Assembly: GCA_963082875.1 (NCBI GenBank)
Contig: OY720102.1
Span: 2,046,001-2,110,000 of the forward strand
Direction: 5' to 3'
From: Corella eumyota
Taxonomy: Eukaryota; Chordata; Ascidiacea; Phlebobranchia; Corellidae
DNA length: 64,000 nucleotides
The notes under the pieces were generated by a model. That model had not been told where the DNA came from and made no database searches. It saw only the letters and a list, made by a program, of their open reading frames with translations. Shown here one piece after another: positions 38,201 through 47,026 of the stretch; position 1 is the stretch's first letter; each line of letters begins with the position of its first letter. A program made the position numbers and the translations under genes.

Positions 38201-41077
38201 TTTATATAGGAAGGAACAGAGGAGTGGGTCAAGTACAACGACACTCATATCACTGGTACACGATATACTGTACGAGGATTGGAGCAAGGTTGTAACTATC
38301 ATGTTAGAATGAGATCTGTAAATGTTGGATCCTACAGTTCTTACTACAGATACAGGGGCATCTTTACAGCAGAAGAAATGCACGGTGGGGGTTATAATAT
38401 ATTTATTGTTTAAATGATAAATTTTTGTTTGGATTTTTTTATGTAAAAAGGCAAATTTGGGGTCCAATTCCAACTGCTCTCATGCTGTAGTGCTCTTGAG
38501 TAAGGCGGTATAAAAAGTAAGAACTTTTGCTGAGCCAGCACTTAATCAACAGCTTATAATTATCATGTAAATTTATTCCATAATATTTTAAACTGGCAAA
38601 GGCAACTCGAGACTGGATCAGGCTAACTGATGTTGCTCTATGTTTAGGTCGCGCATTTTTTTTAGGTCGCGCATTTGACCTTCTCACATTGAAGATAAAA
38701 ACATATAAATCAATATAAAAAAATTTTTTCTAATAATATTTTATTAAATATTTGTTTTAGCTATGCCTGGTTTTAAATTGACGTCAGAACTGGAAATAAT
38801 GGTTCGTGAGGGATTCCTCATCAACGCTGGTGGAACCATTCGTATTTACATCCCATATCACGTGAGTAATGACGTCATTGTGATCTCAAATTATGTTTTT
38901 TGTTTAATTATTTTTTAACTTTAACAGGGTCGCCCAAGACCAGAAATTCATTGGACGAAAGATGGATCGGAAGTTGACGACACAGTGAACATTCATGACG
39001 TAGACGGTGTGTCACAATTAATGATCCGGAACGCACGTGGTATTCACTCGGGGGCGTACAAAGTCACCCTCAAAAACGCATCGGGTTCACAATCCCTGTG
39101 CATTAAGATTAAAGTCAGTGGTAAGTCACAACTTCTGTTGCCCACTAACAAAAAAATAAAAAAAAATATTTACAGTTTTAAAATTAATCTTTTTTCAAAG
39201 CTAAAATTTGATCTAAGTTTTTTACGTTTGGTTTTAAGTTACATAATTGGGCCTACCACCCAATATAGCCTACAGCGTAATAAGATCTACAGCCTAATAT
39301 ACATAGCAGTCTGGTCTCTGCATAAAGATATAGAAACTAAATTATAAGCAGTACATTATATCTGGTTTAACGTATCAATAGAATTTAATGTTATAAATAT
39401 AATTACAATGTTAAGATGTTCCTTCTGCTCCAAGTGGCCCCCTCGAAGTAATAACAACCAACGAAAATATTACTCTGAAGTGGAGGCATTCAAAAAGTGG
39501 AATTAACGGAGATTTTTTGGGTTATTCTATTCAAAAACGTGAAGCAAGGGGAAGGTAAAAATATCATGTTATAGATTCCATAAAAAAAAGTAATTTGTCA
39601 ATGAAACTTGGTCCTAGTTATAATTGATTTTTGAAAAATATTCATAAATACCAACTTTTTTCGTTTAAAAATCTAAATTTACAGCCAAAATGTAGGTTAC
39701 TTTTAAATAGTATATTTTAAATAGTATTGGTCTAATCATAAACCTTTTGATTAACTTATAGCTTCTGAGTTGATGTAACAACTATTAACCCTTACTTAAG
39801 AAATGTTATGATATAATGTTTTCTAAAATGCGTATAACATCTTATAGAGATTGGCAAACAATATCCCAGAACGTGAAAGCGACGGAATATACGATCACAG
39901 ATTTACATAAACAACGATCTTATTATTTGAGAGTACAGGCTGAAAATAACATCGGAAAATCTGAACCTCTACAGACTAAAGACATGGTCTATATTAAACA
40001 AGCTGTCGGTATGTTAAACTGGTTAAAATTTAGTCTTAATGACTTGATGGTATCACTTAATAAAAATGCCAGATCATTTATTCGTTGACTGTTTTTAAAT
40101 CAGTAAATATAAGTATTGGTCACCCCTTACTGGATAGCGCTACGATGAAAAAGCAGTGGGAATCGAACCTACAATTTAATGTAAAATACCTAAGGTTTTT
40201 TCCACTTTTGTGCTAGTGATCTAAACGTGATCTAAATATATTTTTTTTTAACATTTTAATGATTTACAGAAAAAGTTCACATTGAAGACATGCAATATGA
40301 TGAAAAGGATTTGCGTAAACCTCCGTTAGTGACCGTTCCTCTTCGTCCCAGAAACGTTCCTGATGGAGTGAAAGTCACTCTAAGTTGCTCCATCTCTGGA
40401 AAGCCCTATCCCAACACCAGGTGGGTTTATTTAATTTTTTTTATTCCCCTTTGTATAGTGGCAGGTTTAGTGCTGTGGTTTGGTATAGACTTCATGGCAT
40501 CAGACTAAGGGCCGAAAGTTTCAGGTTCGAACTGCACCAATGCCATACTATTCGCCCTTAAGCCCAGCGTTTACGCAAAGCTTAGCACATAGCAAAAAGC
40601 AAACCTCATTCCCAATAAAAAACAAGAAAACAATAACCTTAAAGAAATATAAATAAAAAAATATTAAAAGAACAGCGGTTATATTTTAGGATCACTTCTA
40701 TTAAGATTTTTTTTCATCCCACGAGCATTGTTTTATAACTTTAAACTATGCACTAATTTATTATTAACCATGTCTTTAATATATTTTTAGATGGTTTAAA
40801 GACAACAAGGACATCACTGAAGATCCTTACTTCTTCAAAGAAAATGTCATCGGTCTTTGTAGGTTGGTGATTGCTAATGTTAAAGTCTCCGACTCGGGGA
40901 CTTATAAGGTAAGTTAAACTAAGATTCTTATATGGCAAATTTTAAGGAACTTTTAGCAAGCAAAAGCCAAAAATTTACTTTATTTGAAACTTGTTTACTT
41001 ATTTTATTATGAAGGTTGAGGCCGAAAATTCAGTCGGAACTGCTTTCTCCGAAGCCTCACTCCACGTTTCCAATTAA
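20221..41077 (+). CDS. Ig/Fn3 sarcomere-type protein of the MyBP-C/IGFN1 family
   Basis: I read 35 exons, all in phase, for 1,673 residues. Landmarks are: first 20221-20320, then 20722-20870, 21975-22123, 22378-22503, 23011-23175, 23440-23612, ... 28506-28620, 31158-31339, ... 37453-37695, 38210-38384, ... 40791-40908, last 41015-41077 (TAA). Apparent order: Ig, a charged three-helix linker (TADPKDYEKICIEYG), five Ig, Fn3, Ig, Fn3, Ig, three Fn3, Ig, Fn3, Ig. The linker matches the IGFN1 and MyBP-C M-region, and the Fn3-Ig-Fn3-Ig C-terminus (with YDEKDLRKPP before the last Ig) matches the C7-C10 end of MyBP-C. Such proteins bind myosin or Z-disc partners in the striated muscle sarcomere. No kinase domain is present, unlike titin or twitchin. 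Whether it is the orthologue of IGFN1 or of MyBP-C needs a tree. Introns carry many SINEs, two tRNA genes and a nested gene. Confidence 0.88.
20906..21190. mobile_element. MITE with TTAA-flanked inverted repeats
   Basis: Ends read TTAA-AGCCTGTTCACACG and CGTGTGAATGGGCC-TTAA, imperfect inverted repeats (about 12 of 16) bounded by TTAA on both sides. The interior is a run of degenerate cgttgcgtt/cgttacgtt units. It has no coding capacity and lies in intron 2 of the Ig/Fn3 gene. TTAA target duplications suggest a piggyBac-like mover, but that is inference. Confidence 0.6.
21640..21901 (-). repeat. tRNA-derived SINE (family A)
   Basis: Full-length reverse copy in intron 2. The tRNA-like head is at the right (ending ..accacgctgccg) and the shared tail (cgacctagtcacgagttgc) at the left. 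Confidence 0.75.
22624..22639 (-). other. one-mismatch spliced-leader-like sequence
   Basis: On the minus strand reads ATTCTATTTAAATAAG (one change from the remembered Ciona SL), directly followed by GTTACAACG. About 40 bases on come ATTTTTG (Sm-site-like) and a TTTTTGTA/TACAAAAA hairpin. It resembles a degenerate SL RNA gene, but AT-rich coincidence is possible. Confidence 0.25.
24650..24815 (+). repeat. SINE family A, tail part
   Basis: Tail segment of family A (aactccagactgggtcggggtaactg) without the tRNA-like head, in intron 8 of the Ig/Fn3 gene. Confidence 0.6.
26394..26660 (+). repeat. tRNA-derived SINE (family A)
   Basis: Head with A box (gcatggtgtaggggtcaaa) and B box (cggggtcgattcc), then the common body and tail; in intron 11 of the Ig/Fn3 gene. 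Confidence 0.75.
26985..27225 (-). repeat. tRNA-derived SINE (family A), degraded head
   Basis: Reverse copy that starts only about 20 bases after the donor of exon 12. The tail (accccgacccagtttcgag) is clear, while the tRNA-like head is eroded. Confidence 0.6.
27404..27475 (+). tRNA. tRNA-Gly (anticodon TCC)
   Basis: 72 bases with a perfect 7-bp acceptor stem (GCGTCGA / TCGACGC), discriminator A, A box TGGTGTAACGGTTAG, anticodon arm with loop CTTCCAA giving anticodon TCC, and B box GGTTCGACTCC. A T-run just downstream can end Pol III transcription. It decodes GGA. It lies in intron 12 of the Ig/Fn3 gene, same strand, and has an identical inverted twin 162 bases away. Confidence 0.95.
27638..27709 (-). 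tRNA. tRNA-Gly (anticodon TCC), inverted twin
   Basis: Exact reverse complement of the tRNA at 27404-27475 over all 72 bases, with its own downstream T-rich run on the minus strand. Flanks beyond the tRNA differ, so the duplication is old relative to its flanks or the twins are kept identical by gene conversion. Confidence 0.95.
28078..28411 (+). repeat. dispersed 335-bp repeat, copy A
   Basis: Near-identical, in inverted orientation, to 57338-57680. Shared blocks include ttttggggcagtgtaatttt, acgtggcactgttggtctgc and aaagctgtacctaatttagt. Nothing coding. On the opposite strand it begins TGTAACC like an LTR, so a solo LTR is possible, but no clean CA end could be placed. Confidence 0.75.
28771..29061 (+). 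repeat. tRNA-derived SINE (family A), best-preserved copy
   Basis: Clear Pol III head (A box GTGGTGTAGTGGTAAG, B box GTGGGTTCAATCCC), a body of about 200 bases and an A-rich end. This copy and the one at 35462 are the most alike and probably the youngest. Intron 13 of the Ig/Fn3 gene. Confidence 0.85.
29136..29428. mobile_element. non-autonomous hAT-like element
   Basis: Terminal inverted repeats cagtggtcggcaatc and gggttgccgacccct bound about 290 bases with no transposase. The CAG..GGTCGGCAA ends are typical of hAT-family MITEs. Target duplication is not clear. Intron 13 of the Ig/Fn3 gene. Confidence 0.55.
29596..30432 (-). CDS. CRAL-TRIO (SEC14-like) lipid-transfer protein, intronless nested gene
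   Basis: Single 278-residue frame. The N-terminal helical CRAL-TRIO-N part contains DDAFILRFLRARNFD, followed by LLRKYHE. The lipid-binding CRAL-TRIO domain runs through VCIYRPEKCD, GLILIDDIEHF, IKSIEFFNEMQ, ILFVSKPFM, LLKCHGG and the closing ILPPYMGG. These soluble proteins carry a hydrophobic ligand between membranes (alpha-tocopherol in TTPA, retinal in RLBP1, phosphoinositide in clavesins). The length equals human TTPA, but key ligand residues were not compared, so the ligand is unknown. The gene lies entirely within intron 13 of the Ig/Fn3 gene on the opposite strand. TGACGTCA at 30781-30788 lies about 350 bases before the ATG. Lack of introns suggests a retrocopy that kept or gained function. 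Confidence 0.9.
   Translation of the reverse strand: MSQRYVCTLSKELQQKATKELNEPTTDQERWEAIDQLKAKYIENNFTPLFQTDDAFILRFLRARNFDQKSALKLLRKYHECRKKFPEVFEKVGDLKALERVVNSGVMYCLDESAKNGENVCIYRPEKCDSDVTLYEVFAYGVTSAEVMLKDESFQINGLILIDDIEHFPMASLRNYPRKSIRGLTKLWQDWMPVRIKSIEFFNEMQTLSAILFVSKPFMKKRFRNLLKCHGGKYSSIYDKIGKTILPPYMGGLGREPDILAKELAQKITNHFEEKQAS
30433..31157 (-). promoter_or_regulatory. upstream region of the nested CRAL-TRIO gene
   Basis: No coding signal in about 720 bases between the CRAL-TRIO ATG and exon 14 of the host gene. It holds a CRE-type palindrome TGACGTCA at 30781-30788, a candidate element of the nested gene's promoter. Confidence 0.35.
32060..32215 (+). repeat. tRNA-derived SINE (family B)
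   Basis: Starts about 30 bases after the donor of exon 16. The head has A-box-like TGGCGAACCGGTCATGG and B-box-like GGGTTCGAGCC, then ..gcgtttacggatagctca, and an AATAAAAAA end. A related copy is at 40470-40645 and a fragment at 43735-43800. Confidence 0.65.
33640..33884 (-). repeat. tRNA-derived SINE (family A)
   Basis: Reverse copy in intron 18, from taaacataaagtaacattc to the head end gctacaccacactgccgg. Confidence 0.75.
34890..35070 (+). repeat. degenerate minisatellite, intron 21 of the Ig/Fn3 gene
   Basis: About six imperfect units of 25-40 bases sharing 'acactggtatttttatag', with variable lengths. Confidence 0.6.
35462..35740 (+). repeat. tRNA-derived SINE (family A)
   Basis: Well preserved head (ggcagcgtagtgtattagtg; gtcgtgggttcaattccc), body and tail ending in an A-run. 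Intron 22. Confidence 0.8.
37060..37107. repeat. perfect 19-bp hairpin with 10-nt loop
   Basis: Left arm ttatggcagggtcaccaaa at 37060-37078, loop gtattcaggg, right arm its exact reverse complement at 37089-37107. Intron 26 of the Ig/Fn3 gene. Probably a fold-back remnant of a DNA transposon with CAGGGTC ends. Confidence 0.8.
38455..38715 (+). repeat. SINE family A, without intact head
   Basis: Body and tail from aattccaactgctctcatgc onward, including a short local duplication of 'taggtcgcgcatttt' near 38646-38672. Intron 28. Confidence 0.65.
40470..40645 (+). repeat. tRNA-derived SINE (family B)
   Basis: Starts about 50 bases after the donor of exon 33. B-box-like caggttcgaactgc, then gcccagcgtttacgcaaagc and an A-rich end. 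Same family as 32060-32215. Confidence 0.6.
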
Positions 41078-41812
41078 TAACGTCACCAATCTATATGACG
41101 TCATCAGTTTAAACACGTGATCAGATGCGAAAGGTGCTTGACGCTTTCATGTATATATTGTGATAACAGCGTATTAGTGTAAAATTATATAAAAAGTAGT
41201 TAGAATTTGGTGTTGAATACAATCGAGTTTATGTTTTTATTTTTAATAATTTTATTTTTAATTTGAATGGCCCTTGTTTTGCATGTGAATATATATGGAT
41301 TAATGCTTTATATAGGTACCTTTTACTTACTTTACCACTATAGTATTATGTTGTAAATAAGATATGAATTAAACATGTTATCCCTTTTTTGCAATTTTCA
41401 AAATTAAAATAAAATTTTAAATCCATTTCTGTAGATATTTCATCGTTCATGAGCATATTGTTATCACCCCATTTTCATCAATATATACCCGTGACGTCAT
41501 CATCTGTCATCTTTTTATGACGTCATCACTACACCGTAGACATGATGATTTTGCACATCGTATAAAAAGTAAGTTAATGTGAAATATTATAACGAATATA
41601 AATTGGTTGTTTTTGGTTTTATTTGCAAGTGAAGTAAAGTTTAAAAATAATATAAACAGAAAAAAGTGGCAAGATTTTATAACATTTATAATGTTTATAA
41701 CTTATATAAATAATAAAATAGATAAAATGTTAGTTAAAAATAATATATTTAGTGTGCATATAAGGTATACACAGCATAAATTGTCTAGTCTTATCTAAAA
41801 CTGCTTAAAATG
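41078..41812. other. convergent 3' regions of the Ig/Fn3 gene (+) and FUT8-like gene (-)
   Basis: Non-coding. AATAAA on + at 41408-41413. On -, AATAAA is read from TTTATT at 41618-41623. TGACGTCA occurs at 41095, 41492 and 41517 (start positions, approximate to a base). No other feature seen. Confidence 0.45.
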
Positions 41813-44474
41813 TTAAGTTATTAATAATTTAAATGGAGCTGTTATATAACTACATTTAACTTTATCAGTTGGATAAAATCCACCAAGTCCAGAGTTAGTA
41901 TTCTTCCCATAATATCGCTCTGGCCCCTTCATTAACCTTCCTTCTTTGATAATCAAATCACCAACTTTTAAGTTTATTTCGTCGTCTTTTTGTTTCAAAT
42001 AATTGCTCGTCGCTATTTGCGGAAACTCTAAACTGTTGTGAAGGTTGTAACCAACGTCTAGTGACGTCATAGGAACCACGTGGTTATGGTTCGGACGTGT
42101 GTGTAAATAAGCATACAGTAGTCGGCCAATCTAAAAACATCGATTTTTTTAAATTTGCGTTTTTGGGTAATTTTTAATGTTTAAATGGTAGTTGCATATT
42201 TAACCCAGGTTTTTTTGCGTGTTACCAAATTGTGTGACCAGTTTACCTTATAGCTGCTTTTTTACTATTTAACCCCTTGTTAATAGACTTTGTAATAAAA
42301 TAGCAGCATATTAGACTTACATTCGATGAAAGTGTACCGACAATATAATCACACTTTTTTAACGCTTGGATATCTAGAAGAATTCCAGAAAAGCCTTCAT
42401 AACTTTCCCGTTGATCCATTTGCGCCGTTTCAGTTAAGCTTTCGTCATGCATAAAAGTATAACCAGGATAACTGAACAGTTTAAGAATTAAATAATGTTA
42501 AAAATAATAACTTTTTGTTCATTTGTGTTCGTCTTGTTAGATATCTTTAAAAAAATTGTCATATGGGGTTTGTTTAAAAATAAAGTAATTTAATTTTAGT
42601 TAAAAAAATAGATTTTGCCAATATTTTTAAATATTTTGTTGTTTTTGAGGCTTTCCTAATGATAACAACAAATTATTTACTTTTCTCTTAGTTCTTGCAT
42701 AACATCAACCCCGTCTGTGGCAACATAAACTTTCCGTTCCACAATTTTCCTTTCTTTGTTTTCGTATTCGTTGAACCAATTCACCACATAAGGCATGTAA
42801 TGGTTTATTGGAAATACTTTAGTTGGATGTTTATCTGTTCTTCGTATATGAAGTCTTAAAACAATTTTTATGGTTATATGTTAGTAGTATTCTTTGCGGG
42901 CAATGTCAGTTTGAATAGAATAGCTTATGTTGGTAACAAAAGTTCACCTACCCAACTATTGGATGTGTAAGGTTCATTTTCCTTTCAAATTCGACTTTCT
43001 TGTTTATAAACCCGATTTGCTTTCTTGTTATATATAACAGAACTTGTCCCAGCCACCATAATGCTGGGTTAGATGAAAAGTATTTTATTTCTTTGTGTAT
43101 TTGAGAGGGTACAACACCAGGTCGGTATAAATGTTGTCCCATGTCTATTTCGGGTAATACAATTGTTCTTTTTGCGACCCTAACCGTAGTTAGTTCAGTA
43201 GTACCATTACCTTAAGTAAGGTTAGGTATTAGTAACGCGTGCGGTTGTAGATGCAAGTACATGAAATATCAAACCATACTGAATTTACTTACCTTTCCAT
43301 TCTACTGCACTTTGGAAATCTAAATCCTGACAAGCTTCGCTTGGCGGTTTAAATATTCTGTAATAATTTTCTTCACGATTTTCCTCGATTTTTGTCATGT
43401 TTAAAACAAGGACTCGATCTGTACCTAATGCAATGAACATGCACGCGGTAATGTGATGTAGAAAACATCCGATTCCGCAACTAAGTTTGAAATCGCAGAT
43501 CAGAATTTTAGCTTTGTTACAGTCTTCAGGATTCTAAAATTCAACAAATCGTAATGTTTGTCAAGAATTTGTGAAAGTGTTAGTAGGGTCGTTATTGCTG
43601 GACCAGCGGCTGGTTATTTGTCCGAAAACAAAATAAGCAGTTATCGGCCTTGGTCTCTTGCCATAAAAATTGTTGTCACATGGTGCAAAATGTAATGAAT
43701 TTTCATTTATATGGCGAGTTTCTAAACTCTTTAGCACACCCTATAACACATGGCATCTAACTACGAGCCGAGACGTTTACGGATAGCTCAAACACATCCA
43801 ACATGGTTAAACAACACAAAAAAGCTTATACGAAAAATAGATATAAACAACTCGCGTTTTACTTGCAAAAAACAGCTCCATTGTTTTTATGTAGAAATAA
43901 GCATTCATAAAAAACATGCGTGCACTTACCAAAAAACACGTAAAAGAAATTGTACATAAACAGGTAATCTGGCGTGATACCGCGAGTTTAATTAAATTTA
44001 AAAAAAACACGTTCTTAACTGTCGGGCAATCATCTCATTTAATAATAGAGCAAAATATGTTATAATTTTAACGTTTAGTTTATAAGAATTAGTTTAACAT
44101 AAAAACATATGCTTTAAGTTACAAACTAGTTTATAAGAATTAGTTTAACATAAAAACATATTTAAGTTACAAACTATGATAACTTACAATGGTTTTTAAT
44201 AATTAAAATAAAAGTTATAATTTACCTGCGTTTTGTAAATTTGACCCTGAATGTTGTTTTGAAATTGATTGTATTTGTCTTCAAAACTTGAACTCCAGTG
44301 TTTTATTTTCCAATTTTTTTCTAAAATAGGTCTTAGCGACATAAAAATGACTTATTAAAATAAATTTTAACTTCTTGATTAAATTTACACTTACTTTTGA
44401 ACGCTCTTAAAGTTATATAACATCAGGATAAAAAGAAATACTGAAATACTCATAAACCGAAATATATTTTTCAT
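41813..44474 (-). CDS. FUT8-like: FUT8-like alpha-1,6-fucosyltransferase with SH3 domain
   Basis: Seven exons on the minus strand: 44474-44395, 44331-44226, 43533-43293, 43210-42952, 42854-42681, 42471-42321 and 42130-41813. They give 442 residues (human FUT8 575). The order is a short cytoplasmic tail, signal-anchor (MSISVFLFILMLY), a short stem, then the GT23 catalytic domain and an SH3-like C-terminal domain (VGDLIIKEGRLM..GGFYPTDKV). The catalytic domain shows C.KAKILICDF, GCFLHHITACM, PALWWLGQVL, HPIVGLHIRRTDK, VYVATDG, ILLDIQALKKCDYIVGTLSSN. FUT8 adds core fucose to N-glycans in the Golgi from GDP-fucose. Oddities: the stem/coiled coil is much shorter than in human. The RRTDK motif is kept, but the Glu five residues after its Asp (human E373) reads Lys, and the ATDD motif reads ATDG. 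It may be a divergent paralogue. Confidence 0.87.
44077..44175. repeat. 51-bp tandem duplication in FUT8-like intron 2
   Basis: Two head-to-tail copies beginning agtttataagaattagttta at 44077 and 44128, differing by a three-base indel. Confidence 0.85.
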
Positions 44475-46080
44475 TTTTTTCTACAAAATTTAATTCTTTT
44501 TAACCTATAGGTTCACCAGGTTATACTCAGAAGTAGTCTTCTGGAATACATAAATGTGCCTTAAGGCATTTATTATGGACTTGATTGAGCTAATAGTTTA
44601 GGCCAATGTTTAATTTTATAATTACGGGATATGCTCTTTAATTTAACACTAAATCGGCACAAAACTAAACCACAGGATGCGGCGTAGTGCGGAACCATAA
44701 TTTGATGTAAACGTTCAAAAATTCGCGGAATGCGAAACGAAACGGCATTTTTGTATTTTGCTGTGGGATAATCGCGGTATTTACTTGAAGGACTGGGGGA
44801 TAATGCGGGATAAACTTTAAAGGTGAGAGGATGATGCGAAATCCGCAATAAAGCGATTAGGAAAAGGTATAAAAATTCCGTCCTTTTCCGCATTTAGCGA
44901 TTTTTTGTTACGTTTACATAGTACAACTTCAATATTTCTCGCACCCTGTACTAATATGCGGTTTAAACTCTTTAACCGTCTTTTGTCACTAGTCGTATTA
45001 TTACAGATAATAGTTCAAAAATCTTAAAGTTAAATTATGTCAATGTTCTACCATATACAGGTACAATTTGTATGGGAATACTGTTCACCCTTACTTGCCG
45101 TTTACGAATTACTTACGTTAGAATACTGTTATTAAAACTTTATAAAAACCTATAGTTCAATTATTTAAATTTCTAACCCAATAAACAAAACAATTTAAAG
45201 TTCTTAATTGTTTGATTAAGGCAAAAGTCCTGAACTTTTAAACACTTGACCGTTTATTCAGCACCTAAAATATATTATATGTTGTCAATGGTCGCGTACT
45301 ACGATAGGGGGTTTTGTTTTTGTTGCTACAACGAATAATTCTAAATTAACGTTTAAATATTTTAATTTAAACTAATAAATAAAAATGGTAAAGCTAATAA
45401 GTTAATGAATTACAGTTTGTAAGTTTATAGTTGGTTATGGTCAGAATATGATTTGGATTAAGTGTTGTATGTGTTACTGCTTTAATTGGTTTTAAATCTT
45501 ATAAATTTGAGCTTTGTCTGTCAGTCTGTCAGTCTGTTGTTTAGGCGCAAAAAATCAACAAGCGCTTTTCCAGTTATAATTTTATTTTTTATGATTATTG
45601 GCTGATTGGCGTTTATAAGTTTTACATATATAAGTATAGTTTATTATAAGTAAATAGCTTGAGTATAATGTAGATTCCCTTGTCTGTTTGTTATTCTGAA
45701 TCCTTTGACTCTGAATAATTTGTATAAAAATTAATTTTTTTTAATAAACAAGTGGATACAGATTTAAACCACTTTATTTGATTTAAATATAAAGGATTGA
45801 TGTGGTTTTATATAGGTCAATTGGATCTGTAGTAAAAACATACAAAGCATAAAATGCCTTGTTTTTTATTTACTATTGCCTATTTTGGTTTATTAAAGTT
45901 TATCCTTACATTTTAATAAAGTAAATAAAATAGTTTTATTGCTGTAATTTTTTACTGAAGATCAATGTATTTTGTGTCATTTAAATATAAACATACTATT
46001 ATAAGTAAAGGTTTAAATATAAGATTAAGTTTGGATAATATTAATCCTAATAAATGTTAGGAATAAATCATTTTTAATTC
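44475..46080 (-). promoter_or_regulatory. upstream region of FUT8-like gene and 3' region of the trefoil gene
   Basis: 1.6 kb without a supported gene. Minus-strand AATAAA (TTTATT at 45935-45940) is a likely end of the trefoil transcript. A GC-richer patch at about 44650-44900 with repeated gcgg/gcgaa/ccgc words and loosely inverted ends looks like an unidentified repeat. The open frame across it has no supporting features. The rest is AT-rich. Confidence 0.4.
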
Positions 46081-47026
46081 TTACCATCCGTGATGCGGAT
46101 AAAAACACCAAAATACCCCATTCCTTGTTGCATCATAACAACACCCTTTGCTAATACAATGACTACGACTTATCCCAAAAAAGCCACAGTCTGTTCTCTT
46201 GGTGGGTTCAATGTCTTCACACTCTAAATATTTTAAATAACTTAAGTAACTTGAAAATGTCAAATTTGCACAAAAATAATTTCATATTCTATAAATTTTA
46301 AAAATTTTATTTCCAACACCCTTCTGATCCTTAAGTTATAAACTACAAAAGATTTTTATATAAAAATTTAAAAAAAATTTACGAGATCCTTGGTAACACC
46401 AGTTTACTCCATGGGTTGTGTCATCAAAGCAACAACCCCTGTTGAGACATAGTTGTCGAGATATTCCAATATATCCACAATCCGTTCTTAAAGTTTTGTT
46501 TGCGCCATTACAAGCTATTAAAAGTAAATTAAAAAAACGGTAAATTGGTCTGTAATACCAGTTTGTTTTTGTTTAGAATTGTAGGATTGTTTAACTGGAA
46601 TTGCTATATGGTTAAAAATATAAAATATTAAATGTTTTGAGTATTGTGTGGTTGGATTGACTAAGTATGTTAAAAATGTGAAATCAGGTTTTTGATTTTT
46701 TGAGTTCGTTGTTTATAAGCAGAATTACTTTGTGGTTGTAGGCATTCACCCTCATCGTAACAGCATTGTCTGGTATCACAAACATTTTTTGTGATGTGGG
46801 TTCCACATGGTATGTTCTCATTTTTGAAACCTGTACACTCTAAAAAATAAATTTTATTTTAATCACTGACAATATAGGTTTAGATGATTACTAATGTCTG
46901 ATAAAGTTGAGTAAATATTTTATACTTACTTGGTAATCCTTGAGGTCCTCTAATGAAAATACTTGCTGAGATCTTGTAGAAAAACAAAATAAATACACTC
47001 AAAGTTAAAGCCCGTCCGATACCCAT
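46081..47026 (-). CDS. secreted three-trefoil (P-type) domain protein
   Basis: Four exons on the minus strand: 47026-46930, 46839-46729, 46514-46383 and 46223-46081. They give 160 residues. A signal peptide (MGIGRALTLSVFILFFYKIS) is followed by three trefoil domains, about one per exon. Domain 1 reads IPCGTHIT..C..RQCCYDEGEC and lacks the usual WCF ending. Domain 2 reads RTDCGYIGISRQLC..RGCCFDD..NWCY. Domain 3 reads RTDCGFFGISRSHC..KGCCYDA..FWCFYP. Trefoil proteins are secreted at mucosal surfaces and bind glycans. The last codons TGG TAA overlap a possible GTAAGA donor, so further exons cannot be fully excluded, but a poly(A) signal follows 140 bases on. Head-to-head with TCHP. Confidence 0.88.

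Noticed and set aside
44573-44893. 106-residue minus-strand open frame upstream of FUT8-like
   Set aside because: No domain or splice support; overlaps a repeat-like patch.
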